Assembly: GCA_037957365.1 (NCBI GenBank)
Contig: JARHVA010000021.1
Coordinates: forward strand, 129,001 to 193,000
DNA length: 64,000 nt
Origin: Torreya grandis
Taxonomy: Eukaryota; Streptophyta; Pinopsida; Cupressales; Taxaceae
Direction: 5' to 3'
Shown piece after piece: positions 1 through 11,374 of the stretch; positions within the stretch are counted from its first letter, which is position 1, and every line of letters begins with the position of its first letter. The position numbers and the translations under genes were made by a program. Under the pieces are notes generated by a model that worked only from the letters and a program-made list of their open reading frames with translations, did no database searches and was not told the origin of the DNA.

Positions 1-729
1 GTTGGATATCTTAATTATTCCATCCCACTAATTTGTCTATCCACCATTGGATCATGGTTATCATTTCATGCAATTCATAAGTCATGATACACTAATTTTT
101 TTTCCAAATATTGTCTACTTGTCTGTCAACATCTATACTATCTTCCTCATCTTCTCTATGAGGTGAAAATGTGTCACATCCAACTCTCTATCCGACACTC
201 TCATCACCCCTTCATATTTTAACATATTTGGACTAAATGCCAACAAGGATAGGGTAGGGGAATCATGATTTTGAATTGGAAATGGATTAGGAGGTAATTA
301 TGACTATTACAATTCTTGACAAGGTTGTTGGGGCACATAACTAGGGTCATAACGAGGTTGATAAGGGTCAATTATAAAGCTCATATGAGTTACCATACTC
401 TTGACAAGACTAATTATTAGACTGATAATACTCTTGATAAGGCTGATTAGGATCATAAAAATGTTGATAAGGCTTACTATACTATTGATAAGGCTCATCA
501 ACATGCATGAAATTACCATTTTCTTAAAATTAAGCCATAAAAATGACATTAAATTAGTGTAATGAAGATATACTTACTTGGAAACTATGCCTAGGCTACT
601 AGAACCAGCTAATAGAACTTGAAGATTCCATTGATGTTTTGAATGCCTTTAAAGGTTTATTAGGAGAATAATAACACCAATAATCCTTCCACTAATTTAG
701 ACTTGTAACCCACTAGGCATGCCAAAAAT
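1..729 (-). mobile_element. N2: internal part of an LTR element without recognised pol (cut by the window edge)
   Basis: Read on the minus strand, positions ~550 to 300 encode a broken Tyr/Pro/Gln-rich peptide with recurring Pro-Tyr-Gln and Asp-Pro motifs (for example DPYQPRYDPSYVPQQ). The same style of sequence opens the long frame of N1 (minus, 52762 downward). Stops and at least one frameshift interrupt it. It lies just inside a primer-binding-site-like sequence at 709-724, as in N1, so I read it as the 5' internal region of a second copy of the N1 family, transcribed leftward off the window. No pol domain is visible. The family relation rests on peptide style and PBS; an alignment would settle it. 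Confidence 0.55.
709..724 (-). promoter_or_regulatory. Primer-binding site of N2
   Basis: The minus strand reads TGGCATGCCTAGTGGG. N1 has TGGCATGCTTAGTGGGA at 52937-52921, and G1 has a similar site at 9659-9677 with one extra G. It starts with TGG, as expected for pairing with a tRNA 3' CCA end, and lies 5 nt from the presumed LTR edge at 730. I could not assign the tRNA. Confidence 0.55.
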
Positions 730-3500
730 TATTGATTACTAGACTTGCACCCTTATGAAGGTAGTTTTAGGCCTTCACAATCTGAGGTAACATGGAGATG
801 ATCCTAGGTTTTGGGTGGCCTAATAATTGGATTGAATCTCTAGATTATAAGGGATATCTCCCCTTGCTGTATTAGTTAGGATCCCTACTCTACACTACCA
901 GCTTACAAGGGAGAAGGGAAGAAGGTAAATTGAAAAGAAAACCTATCTAACTGGGGTGATACACCAAAATGTGACCTCCACTTGTGTGGTATGAATTAAG
1001 AAGGGAGAATAAGAACATAAACCTAATTTCACTTCTCAAATAAAAACTTTCAAACAATAATGTTTCACATAGAGGCTTAGGCTTAATGCATGATCTAAGG
1101 TAGATAGTCAATAGGTCTCTCAAAGACACTAAAGAAAGCTCACACTTGTCATACATACAAGATGATTAGAGCACACTATATAACTTGTAAGGATAATCTA
1201 ACATCTATAAATAGTTGATGAAAGGATAAAATGAAAGGAAATATATACTATCACTATCATTTATCAACAAACCATGAAAAGACACTAAACACAAGATTTG
1301 AAGAGACATGAATTTAGTATTATTCATTCAAAATAGTAAAGTAAAAGTTTTTTTTGAGCATGAACTTGACACAACATAGGTTAAGGATTGTTTCAAATTC
1401 CAAACATTGGCTTACATATAGATAATTGAGAAAGAGGAGAGAGAAAGAAGATACGAGCCCCCAAAACTAAGAAATGTAACATTCATTTAGTACTCCTCCA
1501 AACCCAACATAACATTTACTTATTAATATCTCATACACCTTTTTAAAATTGTGTAGAGGTTAAGGGGAAACACATTTGGGAAGTTTTAAAGTTCCTTGAG
1601 CATTCATATTTGATGTTTGACTAGCACATCCTCCTAAGTCTTTGTCGGCATACCCTCAAGTCTTGGTGAAGAAGCGTTCTCCTTGAAAATAGGTCTTGAG
1701 CCATGAAATTAGGTCATCGTGTCTTGATTAATTCTTATTTTTAAACTTTATCCAAATAATTAATTATTTCTTTCCATTTTTCTTGGGTTGTTAGAACTCT
1801 TTGAGTGCAATTTTGACTTCTTCAACACACTAGGCATTGGAAGGAAGGAAGCTCTTGTTGGGAGTCTTTGAGACCAATTGAAACCTTAAATCCTTCTCCT
1901 AAAAACTTAATTAATTTTTATTGTCTCAAAATTTTCATTTAAGGTGAGGATTAACCTTTAAAATCTTGTTGAATAAATCTCATGCATCAATTTGGGTGGT
2001 TTGACTACTTAGCTCCTTCACAAGCAAAGAGGCTTAAGAGAGAGAAATTGAGTTTTTTCATTGGACCAAGAAAAATTACACCATTTATGTCTTATAATAA
2101 TGAAATCAGACCTAAAATAAGGTATTTGGAGCCATCAAGTAGCCTAAAATATTTAATTTTGCCCATTTTTCTTTCTAAATCACTCATTCCTTATAATCCT
2201 AAGAACCTAAAAATATCCTTGTCTAGAAGATTTTATGGATAAAATTGGAAACACATGAATATTTTTGAGGACAATATATATATTTACATCTCCACATAAA
2301 ATTTCATGATTAAAATCCAAGCGGAAGTACTCCTTTTCCTTCATTTTCTTCTCCAATTAAGCCTAGTTAGGCTTCTTAGGCCTAGAAAAAGAAAATTTGA
2401 CACACATGTGAAACTATCCAAAAGTGATTGATTCAATTTACTTGGATTAATACCATCCTAAATGAAAAATTTAGGGTCCTAATAACCTATGTATGTATGC
2501 AAACCATGAAACCGCCTAGCTACCTAGTCTCATTTTAAGCCTGTTTGGGATTACCTTGGAAAATGGGACTATTTTTACCATTTAAAAAACATATTATACA
2601 TTTTTTTATGATTATATATCTATAATACATCACAAATTAACTCATACAATGATTTTAAATTTCTTTTTTCTTTGAACACCTAAAAAACACCAAAAACATG
2701 TCAAAATAGGGCATATGTAGCAATTTGTACAAGTGATTTTAGCATAAAAATACATTTGGATAACCTCCTTGGAGTCATAAACAATATAAAATATGTTTTA
2801 GGATAAAAATGTGTCATTAGATGTGTTTTTGAGGTATTTTTCCTATAATTAGTCACTATCAGGGTTTTAGAGAGGTTTAAGACTAGTTTGGGGTCTTAAT
2901 GGTTGTTCATAAAGAAAAGACCACTAAATAACATCATTAAACTTGTAAATACTTATTATATTACCTATTAATCTATAAAAAATTGATAATATCCCCATGA
3001 AAAGTGTGAGAGATGGTATAAGTATGTAAATTTGTTCCTCAGGTGGCTTGCTTAGCATTCTTAAGGCTCAAGAGAGGTCAAAACTGAGTTTTAGGTCTCA
3101 AAATTCATTAAAAATATTTTTAGGAGTTAATAAACCTCTACAAAAACCCATAAATTATTCTAAATTCTCTGTAATTCTTTATCACTCCTATGTATGCTCA
3201 TGGTGTACTGATCAGGGTGTTTGGGGTTATGAGTTTGTCGCTCTCTTAATAGCCCTCAAGGGAATTTGAGTTGAATACTGAGGTTAAATGCCTCATAAAA
3301 GTGTATGTAAACCTTTTTCATCACTTTTATTTGCCTCAAATACACTTCATTAATTTTTAAAATCTTACTTGTGTTGTGCCTTGAGACCAAATGGACCCAC
3401 TTAATCTCAAGGTCGCCCCTTGCCAATGGAGTGAAAAAGGTCTGAGATAAAATAATGGGTATATCCAAAAATTTTGTAACCTTAAAATTATCACAAATTT
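730..3500 (-). repeat. LTR-like sequence of N2; right end not located
   Basis: The first ~23 bases (from 730) resemble the edge of the N1 LTRs (from 47311 and 52942): a TATTGATTACTAGACTTGCA-type start against TGTTAGATATCTAGATTGTA. The position directly behind the primer-binding site fits a 5' LTR. Beyond that I cannot align it to N1 by eye, and I see no matching right end or TSD. The end given assumes an LTR length like that of N1 (2.8 kb) and is a guess. Small open frames here look like chance. Confidence 0.3.
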
Positions 3501-6500
3501 ATAAATAAAATATTAAACATGTTATGTACCAAAATTTAAATCAAGATCATGCCTATAGAGGCTTCAAAACACCAAATTCCCTAAGGATTAAATTGTAGGC
3601 ATGTGTGTGTTAAGGCCAAGAAAGGTTATCTTGGGTCTTTGAGCCTTTAATAACACTTTTAATCATATAAATATATTAAACATGTTTTAATGGTTCATTA
3701 AAATTAATTAAAATAACATTCACAATAATGACCTCATAAACAGGTCCAAAATCTTGAACTTATACCGTAAAGGGTTTTTAGCAATTTGAGCATTATTGAC
3801 CCTAAAGGTCCTTGAACAGAGTTACCTCTCCAATTTCATGGTGATAATTTTGTAAGGTATTAATTATATCATAATAAATATCATATTTACACTTTTTTTG
3901 AGAGATACACTCTCCGTACTTGGTTATAGGTTAGTAATTTAGGTCCATACTAGACTGTGTTTAGTTGACTGTATATGTTGATTGTGTCTTTGTGCTTTAG
4001 GAGTTCACCACCATTGATATTATTTAATGGAATTGAAATTGGATAAATTTATTGTTATTTCATCAATATATTTTCATACATGCTATTATATTCTCTTTCC
4101 CATCATCACATTCTTGACATCTTTCCACATCTTCACTCCTGCCTTTGATTGTCTACAATCATATACTAGTTGTAGGTGAAGGTTAGGTGTTTACATTATT
4201 GTAGGTGTAAATGGTTGATTGTATCATCCAAAATAGATATTATTCCTTGAAATCTCATTAAATATATTATATCAAACTCATATAAACTCTAATTAATTAG
4301 CATCTATTATCCATGGAATTTTAGTTAAGTCAATAGAATCTAGTTGTGTCTTTAGAAGGTTTTGACTATGTTCTTTGGGTTTAAACCCTCTCCACTAACA
4401 TCCATAATTTTCCAATGGTCCATGAACTTGATAGAAGAAAAAAACAGGTTAAATAAACCTTCAAACATATTACAACACTTATGTTATCTCTCTTTACTAG
4501 CCTTAAAACCATTGTCTAGTCACTAAGGGCAACCCGTAGGTTATCATGAGGGTATTAAGACTGTGTGTTATTGTTACATTCCTAGGGTTTGATACATTTA
4601 AATCACACTAATGATATAAAAATCTCATGGACTTTCTTTAGGTTTTATCTAGGTTCAATTACCCTTCATATTACTCTACCACTTCATTATATGTATTTTA
4701 CCCCAAACCTAACAAGGATGGTTATAGGTACCTTTTTAGGGTTATTGACTGCATATTGAAGAGCTTAGACCTAGTCTTGCCATCACTAATTTCTGAAATG
4801 GCATTGAATTTTTATTGAGGTCTCCTATTAGAATTAATATCCCCTTTAAACACTTTAAGTCTTTTTTTGGGATTGAGAGAGGTCTGTGCTTATGACCTAT
4901 AGGTGCCTCTTTAGCATCCTGACTATGTTAGGGTTTATAAACCTCATTATTAGCTTAGAGATCCATTAATGTCCTTTCACTTGGATGTAGTCTTAAATTA
5001 TTTTCTAAGTACCTATCAAACACCTCATCTCCTTTACTCAGGCCCAGGACCATTGTCACTTAGAGTAACATGTAGGTTCTCCCTTTTAATTGTGTTCTTT
5101 GTGTTTTAGGTCTCATCATTTAATCTACTAGCCTCTAATATTCCTCAAGCTTGTTTAAACTCAAAAATAGTTTCATATGACCTATATTTTCATACTCTTC
5201 TTTCTTTTTGAGTATTTGAAATTGATTAATATTTCAAAAAAAATTGTAGCTTACTTCTAGGGTATTGACTATGCTTGAAGTGTTTAGACCTTACCTTTAT
5301 CTTATGATCACCTTCATGCTCATTTTTACTTTCTAATTAACACTCTTACTCCTCAAACATATTATCTATCATTTTCCATACATCCACTCTTTCCCTTTGA
5401 CTGAATTTTGTCATTAGCTAACTATAGGTCAATATTAACACCTATACATACTGTAGGTGATTGCTAGGAGTCATGACTATGAATTAAGGTTTGAAGCTTC
5501 ACCTTGAAGGTAATTTATCTTCTCAATATCTCATAGACTCAGCTAAAATTTTCACTTAGGCTTCAAACCTCTCTCATTGTACTCTGTTAATAACTTTGTA
5601 CCACTTGTCCTTACTCACAATCATGGTACTATAGGTGATCTTAAGAATATCAACTGTGTTAGGTGATTTTAAGACTAAGTTTCCTTTATTTCCATTAAAA
5701 TTGAAGAAAATCAAACCAAGGGAGCTAAATTCATTTTCTATAGGGTGTGTTTGTTATCTCATGACACTCTCAACCTCATTTGTCTCTTTCAATCAAGTAC
5801 ATAGTCTGTACATAGGTTGTATATGGTATTTAAACTATCACTTAATTTCATTGACTCCCTTGACCTTTAAAGTGGCTTAGATTTATTAGGTCAGTTGGAA
5901 CTTTATCTCCATCTACACAGGCCTTAATATTTTCATGTCTAAGACTCTTTTCTATTGATGGGATGTTGATCTTGATCTCAAAATGTGGACCCACAGGCCT
6001 AGGGCTGTATGTCTCATTTGATTATTATATTTTTGAAAGAGACACTCACTGAGTCCTTGAACTCTCCAAGTTTTTCAAATCATTTCACACTCTAGTCAAT
6101 CTTTCAAATATCCACAATATATATTACAAACATATGACTGTCAATAACTTAACTCACAAGCATTACGATAAGCATATGATTATAGGTGGGCATTGTTGAA
6201 GGTCATACTTTGTTTATTTGATCCAATAACCTATTTATTCTTTATGACATCAAGTCATACTTGTGTCAAAAAAGCCACTCTTGATAGCTAACAACTTCTA
6301 GCATCTCCTTCACAAGTTCTCACACTTTGAAACCTAACCGACTGAGTTCCTCATGGTTGTAGATGTTCTCTTATATCCTATGCAGATTGAGGTAGAGAAG
6401 TGAATGAAACAAGACCTTAAAAGGTCTATGACATAGATTTAAAACATTATTATATATTGTGAAAGCATCAAATAACCTGACTCATCCAACATAAGTTCAT

Positions 6501-8119
6501 CTTCCTTGTTGTTCAATTTCATATTTCACCTTGAATTTGACTGTGTAAAACATATGGCTATATATTATTATTTGTATGGACTGTAAATTCACTAAACCAT
6601 TACACCTACCTCCATGATATTTTATTTCTTTAGTATTCATTTATCATTAATTAATTTTCCTAATGAGGTTAGAATAGCATAGAAACAATAAACAACTTAT
6701 TACCTTAAACAATGCAAACTTACCTTAAACTCTGCTAAATTAAGTTTTAGGGAAGTTTTCTTCATGATTTTGATGAATATTGAAGCTCAAATAAGAACTA
6801 AAATCTATTTATAAGACCTATATCACCTTGAAAAATCATTTGGCACCCTTAGAACACATTCATAAGAGTATATAGTCCTTCAGAAGGTCTTACAAGATGA
6901 TAACTTAGTCACATACAGTCTTTTAGTGTTATTTAGGTGCTAAAATCTCTAAAGAGAGGTTTATCTCATATTTTCATTGGTAATATTGAAAAATTTATGA
7001 GAATTATTAACAACATCATGAATTTAAAACACAATTATTCACCTTCATGAGTCCTCATAGCTCTTATTACTTGCCATTATGTTCTTTTTAGCCTATCCAT
7101 TAGGCCTATAAGAGAGATTTTGAGCTCTTAAGAGAGAATGGTCCTTTGACCTCATTTGGAACATGCTTATATGGAAAGTTTATAATTTATAATCCTTAAG
7201 GATTACATAAATATGATTAAAACCTCACTAATATGATCTTCACACACTAAGAATACCATTACATCTGCAACTATACCATTGTGGAAGGACCAAATGACCA
7301 ATTGGGTTGTCTCAAAAAAGATTTTTTAAAGATTAAAGTACATAAAACCTTGATTGGATGAAATATATGTTATAATACCTAAAAAATTAGCTTTAAAAGT
7401 CCTAAAAATAAATACATTCCATTGATATATCAAGATTGCTTGAAAATTGCCAAATCTCAAGTTAAGATAGGCAACTAGTTTCCTATAAAAAACCCCTTAT
7501 CAAGGAAAATTATATGATGATTAAAACATTAAAAATTATTATTTACCCATTAAATCATCCCCTTAAAACTATTTTTCTCCATCAAGCTCAAACATGAAGA
7601 AATGGAGGCAAACCTGGATCCTCTCTAGATGATTAGCTCATAGTAACCCCCTTACGCTCTTAATGATTGTTCATAAATATGGGTGTATGAATATAAAAAA
7701 AATTAAACTAATTTAAATATTACTAGGACCTCTAACAATGGAAAAAAATTTAGTTCCTAACTCTCTCTCCTCTATCCATATCAAGCACTTGAAAACTACC
7801 CTTCTAGAGTTGTCAAGGAGGTCAATATGAGAGATAAATCAATTTTAATCATTTTGATATTTTAAACCTATTAATTTTTTTTTTGACCTTTTAATAAATA
7901 AATAAGGTCTTAAAATTTATTTAATCTCAATTTTACATAAAGAACTACATAAATGACCTCACACTAGGCCTTTTTGGCACTAAAACTACCAGAATCACTT
8001 AATAAGTTTGATGAAACTGATGTAAAATATATCCAATGGATATTTTCATGCCTAAATAAGTACTCATGTCTTGAAAATAAAAGTTTCAAGTGGTATGGGT
8101 GATAATTTGACAAGTAAGG
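3501..8119. other. No gene seen; AT-rich sequence with vague internal repeats
   Basis: No coding region, RNA gene or element edge could be supported. Between about 4130 and 5650 several stretches look like diverged copies of each other: a CTTTACTC-type start, then CATTGT, then TAGGT, then a TATTGACTGTG-type phrase (near 4130, 4490, 5030, 5390 and 5600). This could be an old tandem or UTR-type array. The pol part of G3 upstream of its RNase H should lie to the left of 8120, but I do not recognise it. Confidence 0.4.
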
Positions 8120-8478
8120 TTAAAATTATTAGCAGGCACCAAATGTCTCTAAAGAGTTGGGGCAGTTTGTATACTCACTAAACCTCATGGTAAAATTATT
8201 CCTTTGGTACTTAAAATTGAATTTGATGTTAATAATAACATGGAATAATTTGAATCATTAATACTAGGCATGAGATAAATACTTGACTTAGATATTGCAT
8301 ATATACACGCCTTAGGTGACTCCCAACTCACCTACCAATAGGTTAATGGTGATTATCAATGTAAAAGTGAAAATATTATTATTTATCATAAAATGGACAC
8401 TACCCTTGAAAAATAATTTACTTATTTTAACATTTATCCCATCCATAAATATCAAAATTCTATTGTTTATTCACTTAC
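8120..8478 (+). pseudogene. G3 pol fragment: additional RNase H domain (left half of the interrupted element)
   Basis: One frame from 8120 reads as an RNase H of the plant Tat/Ogre type: a GAVCILTKPHGKIIPL core strand, then an FESLILGM helix, a LGDSQLTYQ segment (the usual GDS...VNQ region), YQCKSENIIIYHKM and a final HIP...NSIVYSLT part. Three or more stops break it. The usual first aspartate appears as Ala (LLAGTK where DG-K is expected). The frame runs into the CTTAC duplication at 8474-8478, where G1 is inserted. It continues in the same frame at 41965 (CSTSLF, the A-LASL region), then into integrase. G3 is therefore the oldest layer of the nest. Confidence 0.75.
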
Positions 8479-9656
8479 TGTAAACACCTAAATCTGGCCA
8501 CCAATGACCTCCAACCAAACTTTTGACCAACTTCCACCAAAATGCACAATTTGACCTAAAAGCACTAAAACACATTAAATGAGTTGAAATTTATATATTC
8601 AAGTTCCGATTTTGGACAAAGTGTCATTAAGTGGGGCAATGCAATTTATGAAGCAACTAACTTTGATAAGATCATTTTGAGTCAAAATGATATTTTTGCA
8701 CCCGGTGCTCTGGATTGCTCTTTTCTATCAAATTTCTTGTACAAGACATGTGCCGTTGGTATTTTTCATTGGAAACATCCTAAATTGTATAATGGTTCCA
8801 ACACATCTAACATCAACTTTTAATTCCAATCTAGCCAAAATTTAAGCCAATAATATGACATTTTGACTAATTTGATTATTTTTTGCACAAATTACCAAGG
8901 TTTTGCATCAAAGTTAACTAATCATGTTTAAGGCTAATTAAGCCAAATCAAGATCTTAAGTTAATTTTCCATGGAAATTTTTGAATATTTGTTTTTAGAA
9001 ATTGATATTGAATATCTACATCATCAAATGACATCATTTCTATGGGGTGGCATCCACAAGCCATAAATGCATAAAATATCAAGATTAAGGCACCCCATGC
9101 CTCATTAAGACAATCCATGCCTCTTAAATTCCCCTCTACCCCAAATATTTATGGGGGATATTTATAAATTTAATTACATAATTGGATTTATTCATGACTA
9201 CACATCTCAATCTTGAGATGTACGTCATGGTTGATCCTAAACCATTTCAAACTATAAATAGGAGGCCTTGTCTATTGATTTTTAAGCTTGGATACTGTAA
9301 AGTTATATTGCATAAATAATTCCAAAAATAATTACAATTAGTGTTATAATGTTAAATTGTTAAGCCAAGCCAAAGCCAAACATGGTGCCAAGGAGAGATT
9401 AAAGTAGCCATACTTAATTGATGAAGACTTCATAAACACAAACCGAGCAAACCACTACAACAAGAATTTTAAAGCATCCAAAGAAGGTGAAGGAAGGTAT
9501 TTCTTTCATGTTTTAGTTGTGTTTTCCATTTTTAGTTTATTAACTAAGTTTTTCCTTTGAGATAGGTTTAGGGTGTTAGTTTAGTGTGTTTTTCATTAAT
9601 TTGTTTTATTCACTAACACAATACTAATCTCCCTCTATTGCAATCCTATGTTCACA
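8479..9656 (+). repeat. G1 5' LTR
   Basis: 1,178 bp, starting TGTAAACACCTAAATCTGG and ending TATGTTCACA (TG...CA). It aligns over its whole length with 40779-41959, with scattered substitutions of roughly 10% by eye. Small open frames inside it (for example 8584-8823) recur in the other LTR and are not genes. Confidence 0.92.
9252..9261 (+). promoter_or_regulatory. Probable TATA box of the G1 5' LTR
   Basis: CTATAAATAG lies about 400 bp before the LTR end and is followed by GGAGGCCTTG. The 3' LTR has the mutated form CTATAGATAG at the same place (~41,566). A classical plant TATA context; no start site is known. Confidence 0.5.
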
Positions 9657-9658
9657 AA

Positions 9659-9677
9659 TGGCATGCTCGGTGGGGAA
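9659..9677 (+). promoter_or_regulatory. G1 primer-binding site
   Basis: TGGGCATGCTCGGTGGGGA starts 2 nt after the 5' LTR. Apart from an extra G it matches the N1 and N2 sites (TGGCATGC..GTGGG). The priming tRNA is not one I can name. Confidence 0.65.
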
Positions 9678-9701
9678 TAGCCTCACAAATTTGGTCAAAT
9701 T

Positions 9702-10854
9702 GTTAGGAACCCATGGAAGCACCATTGATTACCATATACAAGCAACTTAAGATGCGGAATTAACAAAAAGTAACAAGTAACTAGAAACCAGAAACAACAC
9801 AAAATATGAGAGACAATACACAACTTGTATTAATACTCATCCAAAAAAGAATACAATAAAGAAGATGCCACTTCTTCTTCACACCTCTCAGAGGCTTCCC
9901 ACACCTCAGGTGTATAGTAATTCTTTCCTCAAAGCTCTCTCTCTCTTACGGTCCCAACACATAACTCAAACATAGAGTTAGTGTTCACCTCCAACCAGTC
10001 AGTATCACTACTGCCAGTATACCAGTGCTCCACGCACTCCAAGTACTCAAAGTACTCCAAGTAGATCTCCCCTGAACTTGCAACAACCTGTAACTCAAAT
10101 GATCTTACTTATGGAAGGAACTACCTTGCCTTCCTCTTTGCTCTCCAACCGAGTACACACCGTACTCCAAGTAGATCCCACCTGATCTTGCTCCCTATTG
10201 TGTTGATGTCACCTTGATCCTGCTGCCACCTACAGATCAACCTGGTTCTACACACTTGCAAACCTAAGACCTTGCACACACAAACACCTACAGATCAATG
10301 ATCTTACTTACCATGTAGATCTCCAAACATGGCCTTGCACACCTACTGACCAAGATCCTACATACATGAAGAATCCTTCTGATTCTCCAAACCAGCACCC
10401 ACACTTGGCACTATGGCACTAGGAGGAACACACCATGCTCTCTTCACATACAGAAGGATCTAATATTTGCTCTCTTACTCTCTAGCACAAATTAAAATAT
10501 AGCCCATGACTCTATTATATAGATCTCATGCAAACAATAATTAGACACCTAATTACAATAATTAGATCCACAGCTTCAAGTCTAAAATTGGCCTTTGACA
10601 TGCAAACAATTGATTCGTTAACTAATTGTCTGTAAACTAGCAGTTTTGGAACCACACAGGCGACCGACGTCAGTCCCTGTATGCCTGGAGGTGACCGACG
10701 TCAACCGATACTTGACTAATGTCGGTTGCCTTTCCCACTGTATATGACTGGCATCGACTGATCAGACCGACGTCAGTTTCCTTGTCACTTAGTAACCTCT
10801 CAACAACCTCCTCCATGTCTGCAATAATGAAGCTTTTAGCTCCACAACCTAACA
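9702..10854 (-). mobile_element. S1: solo LTR of the C1 copia family
   Basis: On the minus strand it starts TGTTAGGTTGTGGAGCTAAA, exactly like the C1 LTRs at 28058 and 31153, and its other end corresponds to the C1 LTR 3' end. It has TG...CA ends and a perfect CAAAT duplication at 9697-9701 and 10855-10859. No internal region exists, so it is a solo LTR, the usual product of LTR-LTR recombination. At 1,153 bp it is longer than the C1 LTRs (960 bp). It contains about five copies of an ACTGACGTCGGT-type palindrome between 10,660 and 10,785. It sits 24 bp behind the G1 primer-binding site. The minus-strand frame at 10670-10855 is not a gene. Confidence 0.92.
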
Positions 10855-10980
10855 CAAATTACACCTACAAGTAACATACTAACCATTTTCATGTAAGATA
10901 TTGGAGTATGGAGGTAAAAATGATAAAAATTTGAGCAAAAATCCATTTTTTCTAAGCCATGGTTTTATTCTCAAGACTAT

Positions 10981-11374
10981 GCAACCTAACTCACCTGTGC
11001 AACCCAACTCACCTATTTAGCCCAACTCCCCTATGCAACCCAACTTGACTATTTATCCCAACTCACTTGTGAAGCCGAACTCACCTATCAAACCAACTTG
11101 CTTGTTAACCCAACTTACCTATTCAACCCAACTTGCTTGTGTAGCCCAACTTACCTCTATAACCTAACTTGCCTATGTAGCCCAATTCACTTATTCAGCC
11201 CAACTCACCTGTGTAGCCCATCTCACCTACTAACCCAAATTGCCTATGTAGCCCAAATTGCCTATTAACCTAAATCACCTATCAACCTAGCTCACCTATC
11301 AACCCAACTTACCTATCAACCCAACTCGACTATCAACCCAACTCATTTATCAACCCAACTTGATTATCAACTTG
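10981..11374 (+). repeat. Minisatellite in the G1 leader
   Basis: About 23 degenerate units of 16-18 bp with consensus near CAACCCAACTCACCTAT run head to tail. Units alternate between CAACCC and TAGCCC starts. The unit length is not kept at a multiple of three, and stops occur in all frames, so it is not coding. It lies in the untranslated leader of G1, between the solo LTR and gag. Confidence 0.88.

Noticed and set aside
1982..2242. 86-codon plus-strand frame
   Set aside because: No recognisable motif, no neighbours in frame, inside LTR-like or anonymous DNA.
10981..11374. CRISPR-like array
   Set aside because: Units are contiguous and degenerate without unique spacers, and the context is a plant retrotransposon.
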